Part shown: one piece after another, positions 62,701 to 64,000 of the stretch
Position numbering within the stretch: position 1 is the first letter of the stretch
How the letters are laid out: each line of letters opens with the position of its first letter
Assembly (NCBI GenBank): GCA_009792885.1
Contig: WMCF01000016.1
Span: forward strand, 14,404,662 to 14,468,661
Direction of reading: 5' to 3'
Source: Eremophila alpestris peregrina
Taxonomy: Eukaryota > Chordata > Aves > Passeriformes > Alaudidae
Length of the DNA: 64,000 nucleotides
The notes under the pieces: model-generated
Seen by the model: the letters and a program-made list of their open reading frames with translations, nothing else
What the model was told of the DNA's origin: nothing
The model's database searches: none
Translations under genes and position numbers: made by a program

Positions 62701-63819
62701 GCCTCAGGCAGAGTTTTCCTGTTCACATGCAGGGTTTGCCAGCTCCTCCAGAGTCTCAGAAGCAAACCTAATTCCACAAGTACTATCCAGTACTGCCTCT
62801 GCCTATATCACAGCCAGAGAATCACAACAACCTTTCTGCTCTGCAGAGGGTGAGAAAGAGTTTGTTCCTGGCCTGTGCCCCCTGTTGATTCAGAGATGAG
62901 CAGAGCTAGCTGAAGGTGGAGGAAGGGGGTGTGCTGCTGTTTGTTATCCCATGCTGAGCTTAGCAGAACAGCAAGATCCAGGAAATTGCAATGGGAAGGC
63001 CAGACCCAAGCTGTTGTTTGTGAAAGCCAGAGAGGTGCTCACCACCCTTAAACTCTCGGGTGTCCTCTGAGAGGTCTGACTTTCAGGAGAACTTGCTAAT
63101 GCCATCTCAGCATGGATGTCTGAAGCAGAGGTCTGCGAAATCACCAGTTGCACATTTTCCTCTCTGATTGAGGCTGGCAAAGTCAGAATCACCTAGGGCC
63201 CAGTGCTGCTTGTGCCCAACTCCAAGACAGGTCACTGAGCATTGTTCCAATGTTGTTTGCAACCCTTTCTCCTATGGCTTCCTCTCTTCATCTGACCTAT
63301 CTTCCTTCCCTCCCTCACTGTCTCATTCTCTCCTTACTCTTTCTATGCCCCACTGTCCCTCCCTCCCTCCCTCTCCCCTCTCCCATCTCTTTCTTACCCT
63401 CTATTTCTCCTCCCTGCTGCCCTTATCTCTCCCTTGTCTCCTCTCCCTCCCTTCCTCCCTCTGTGCTTGCTCCCTCCCTTATCACAGATACTATTATTAG
63501 AACTAAAGGGCAGCACCTTGGCTCAGGCTTGGGGACTCTTGGGAGCAAGAGGAGGCCACTGTGTACCTTGGTTCATCCTAGGCCTGCCACAACTGTGTGC
63601 TGTTCACCTTGGCTCCTCAGTGAACTTCCCCAGCTCAGAGATAGCCACAGTTGCTCTTTGCAGCAAAAAGAGCAAAGGGGAAGGTTACAGTGCTAATGGC
63701 TTGTTTTGTTTGTGCAGGAACCAACACTCTCCCCAAAGGAATGTGTTTACGTCCATGACCCCCAAGGCCTGAATGTCCTGAAGAAGGGGTGTGCCAGGTA
63801 CTGCAATCAAACCATCACG
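41701..63819 (+). CDS. STAB1: Stabilin-1, N-terminal 20 coding exons (gene continues beyond right edge)
   Basis: Stabilin-1 is a type I membrane scavenger receptor of sinusoidal endothelium and alternatively activated macrophages. In mammals it takes up modified LDL and SPARC and recognises phosphatidylserine. The 20 exons here join in phase for 718 codons of a protein of about 2,570 in human. Visible parts are a hydrophobic signal peptide (about 1-20), a cysteine-rich N-terminal segment (26-110), a block of EGF-like modules (110-355), FAS1 domain 1 (about 356-497) and FAS1 domain 2 (about 507-645). Both FAS1 domains carry the paired GPFTVFVPS and NGIIH motifs. A third cysteine-rich segment begins after 664. 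N-glycosylation sequons (NGT, NST, NIS, NQT) fit an extracellular protein. STAB2 shares this architecture, but the exon sequences track STAB1, and NISCH adjacency settles it. Confidence 0.94.
41776..47206 (+). other. STAB1: STAB1 intron 1 (5.4 kb)
   Basis: No exon, RNA gene or clear transposon was recognised here. Many short open frames occur by chance. Confidence 0.8.
47207..47343 (+). CDS. STAB1: STAB1 exon 2 (residues 26-71)
   Basis: This exon encodes CNVKTMFTLNTACTSCAA and CPRGWLK, aligned with the human cysteine-rich N-terminus. The donor is GTAAGG, phase 2. Confidence 0.9.
48785..48900 (+). CDS. STAB1: STAB1 exon 3 (residues 71-110)
   Basis: This exon encodes YSVQLGENTLSLPGCHHMCKK and KKCCPGFWGTEC. 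The acceptor is TTTTTAAG and the donor GTAAGT, phase 1. Confidence 0.93.
49979..50064 (+). CDS. STAB1: STAB1 exon 4 (residues 110-138, EGF-like)
   Basis: This exon encodes ECPGGSENPCNGHGTCLDG and NGTCICK, a laminin-type EGF-like module. The donor is GTCAGT, phase 0. Confidence 0.95.
51080..51149 (+). CDS. STAB1: STAB1 exon 5 (residues 139-162)
   Basis: This exon encodes EQYSGYGCQNCRDENRFGPD followed by CQS, completing the first EGF-like unit. The donor is GTAAGA, phase 1. Confidence 0.93.
51946..52041 (+). CDS. STAB1: STAB1 exon 6 (residues 162-194, EGF-like)
   Basis: This exon encodes ECDCVHGECSSG and NGTCTCYGGYTGPRCDQ, an EGF-like module. The donor is GTAAAC, phase 1. Confidence 0.95.
52537..52653 (+). 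CDS. STAB1: STAB1 exon 7 (residues 194-233, EGF-like)
   Basis: This exon encodes ELPLCKGVTCEAHSECVV through CDCKLGYRKQGTTCQ. The donor is GTGAGA, phase 1. Confidence 0.94.
53375..53571 (+). CDS. STAB1: STAB1 exon 8 (residues 233-298, EGF-like)
   Basis: This exon encodes one full EGF-like module (EDPCTPSPCSPFAVC ... GDGKICQ) and the start of the next (INPCVSGNGGCPENSTVCVY). The donor is GTAAGG, phase 0. Confidence 0.95.
53761..53894 (+). CDS. STAB1: STAB1 exon 9 (residues 299-343)
   Basis: This exon encodes ATCTCKPGM and FPSDCRQYLCDVTAKCEI, the end of one EGF-like unit and the start of another. The donor is GTAAGC, phase 2. Confidence 0.9.
55258..55408 (+). mobile_element. CR1 LINE, 3' fragment in STAB1 intron 9
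   Basis: The plus strand carries the sense end of a CR1: TCCCTGGAAGAGTTCAAGGC, CTGGTCTAGTGGAAGGTGTC, CCTTCCAACCCAAACCATTT and a terminal TATGGTTCTATGATCT. It is 5'-truncated and has no coding capacity. It looks less decayed than the minus-strand copies near 34-36 kb. Confidence 0.92.
55523..55650 (+). CDS. STAB1: STAB1 exon 10 (residues 343-386, entry to FAS1-1)
   Basis: This exon encodes CVCKEGEIGDGRSCYKDLL, ending the EGF-like unit, then the first helix of FAS1 domain 1. The donor is GTAAAT, phase 1. Confidence 0.93.
55840..55931 (+). CDS. STAB1: STAB1 exon 11 (residues 386-416, FAS1-1)
   Basis: This exon carries the FAS1 H1 motif YGPFTVFVPS at 396-405. The donor is GTAAGT, phase 0. Confidence 0.94.
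56877..56999 (+). CDS. STAB1: STAB1 exon 12 (residues 417-457, FAS1-1)
   Basis: This exon encodes AEQLCKTHIVPGLHMIED and WTLSGHQLTF, matching the central FAS1-1 segment. The donor is GTAAGG, phase 0. Confidence 0.92.
58346..58492 (+). CDS. STAB1: STAB1 exon 13 (residues 458-506, FAS1-1 end)
   Basis: This exon encodes LYNILQSNLPAANGIIHMVN with the FAS1 H2 motif NGIIH at 484-488. The donor is GTACAG, phase 0. A short TTA-rich stretch lies just before the acceptor. Confidence 0.92.
59091..59153 (+). CDS. STAB1: STAB1 exon 14 (residues 507-527, FAS1-2 start)
   Basis: This 63-nt exon encodes KTIGEILASMEIFSRFETIL followed by E, very close to human. The donor is GTGAGC, phase 0. Confidence 0.95.
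59758..59871 (+). CDS. STAB1: STAB1 exon 15 (residues 528-565, FAS1-2)
   Basis: This exon encodes NCGLPAILDGPGPFTVFVPS and DGRLIYLFTE, with the second FAS1 H1 motif. The donor is GTGGGA, phase 0. Confidence 0.95.
60260..60313 (+). CDS. STAB1: STAB1 exon 16 (54 nt, residues 566-583)
   Basis: This small exon encodes GINKLQELVKHHIYTSAA of FAS1 domain 2. The donor is GTAAGG, phase 0. Confidence 0.93.
60952..61032 (+). CDS. STAB1: STAB1 exon 17 (residues 584-610)
   Basis: This exon encodes VTVEQLIMMPHIVTMANQIL and INISAD of FAS1 domain 2, with one N-glycosylation sequon. The donor is GTAAGT, phase 0. Confidence 0.93.
61308..61466 (+). CDS. STAB1: STAB1 exon 18 (residues 611-663, FAS1-2 end)
   Basis: This exon encodes the H2 motif NGIIH (631-635), the conserved IPPSIIPILPHRC and EEQHKIV. 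The donor is GTAAGT, phase 0. Confidence 0.95.
62356..62418 (+). CDS. STAB1: STAB1 exon 19 (residues 664-684)
   Basis: This exon encodes GSCVDCGALNNSVCPPGSKE, the start of the cysteine-rich block after FAS1-2. The donor is GTAAAT, phase 0. Confidence 0.93.
63298..63486 (+). repeat. Polypyrimidine (CCCT-rich) low-complexity tract in STAB1 intron 19
   Basis: Nearly 190 bases are almost entirely C and T, with repeated CCCTCCCT blocks near 63357-63375 and 63440-63480. The complementary strand is therefore purine-rich. Confidence 0.85.
63718..63819 (+). CDS. STAB1: STAB1 exon 20 (residues 685-718)
   Basis: This exon encodes KECVYVHDPQGLNVLKKGCA and RYCNQTIT, nearly identical to human in its core. 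The donor is GTGAGT, phase 0. It is the last exon inside the window; the next should carry the following cysteine-rich segment. Confidence 0.95.
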
Positions 63820-64000
63820 GTGAGTGTGGTGCAGGAACACATTCCCTCTGGAAGGAGCTCAGCTCTGCTTCTCCTCATTCACCACAAGAGCTCTGACTCT
63901 GAGTTGGGAGGGCTGCATGGGAGCAAAAGGAAAGCTGTCCCCAGCACCATCACATAAACGAGCTACCTGCTTTTCCTTTGTCCCAGAGAACAGTGTACCA

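Noticed and set aside
33621..64000. Search for tRNA, snoRNA or microRNA genes in the intergenic region and introns
   Set aside because: I saw no A/B-box tRNA body, no paired C/D or H/ACA boxes at the right spacing, and no long miRNA-type stem; a covariance-model scan would be needed to exclude them.

Overview
This window is vertebrate nuclear DNA, most likely from a bird. Three things point to birds: CR1-type LINE fragments carrying the short terminal octamer-like repeats typical of avian genomes, short GT-AG introns with many small exons, and a gene order that matches the conserved vertebrate block TNNC1 (reverse) - NISCH (forward) - STAB1 (forward), found on human 3p21. I cannot name the species. 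All gene calls come from reading splice sites and exon translations by eye and comparing them with my knowledge of the human proteins; no database search was run.

Layout. At the left edge only the first coding exon of cardiac/slow troponin C (TNNC1) is present, on the minus strand at 568-591, with its promoter to the right and part of its intron 1 to the left. About 4 kb of intergenic DNA follows. It ends in a roughly 400-bp array with a 5-bp period (4758-5168), which abuts a CpG-rich promoter (about 5195-5520) built of phased GC boxes, an NRF1 palindrome and a YY1-like element. From there NISCH (nischarin) runs from 5521 to 32838 in 21 coding exons. They sum to 4,269 nt, exactly 1,422 codons plus a stop, with every junction in phase. 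A poly(A) signal lies at 33592.

From 33.6 to 41.7 kb is intergenic DNA with two minus-strand CR1 fragments and a candidate STAB1 promoter and upstream non-coding exon near 40.5 kb. STAB1 (stabilin-1) then starts with a signal-peptide exon at 41701 and continues past the right edge. Twenty coding exons (2,154 nt, 718 codons) lie in the window. They cover the N-terminal EGF-like block, the first two fasciclin (FAS1) domains and the start of the following cysteine-rich block.

The genes are neighbours by ancestry and do not form an operon-like unit. TNNC1 is a striated-muscle calcium sensor. NISCH is a PX/LRR endosomal scaffold that restrains integrin alpha5-Rac/PAK signalling. STAB1 is a scavenger receptor of sinusoidal endothelium and macrophages. 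I found no previously undescribed biological system. The least ordinary features are the pentamer array, the 20-bp-phased GC-box array beside it, and an avian nischarin that lacks the long acidic and Pro/Ala-rich linkers of the mammalian protein.
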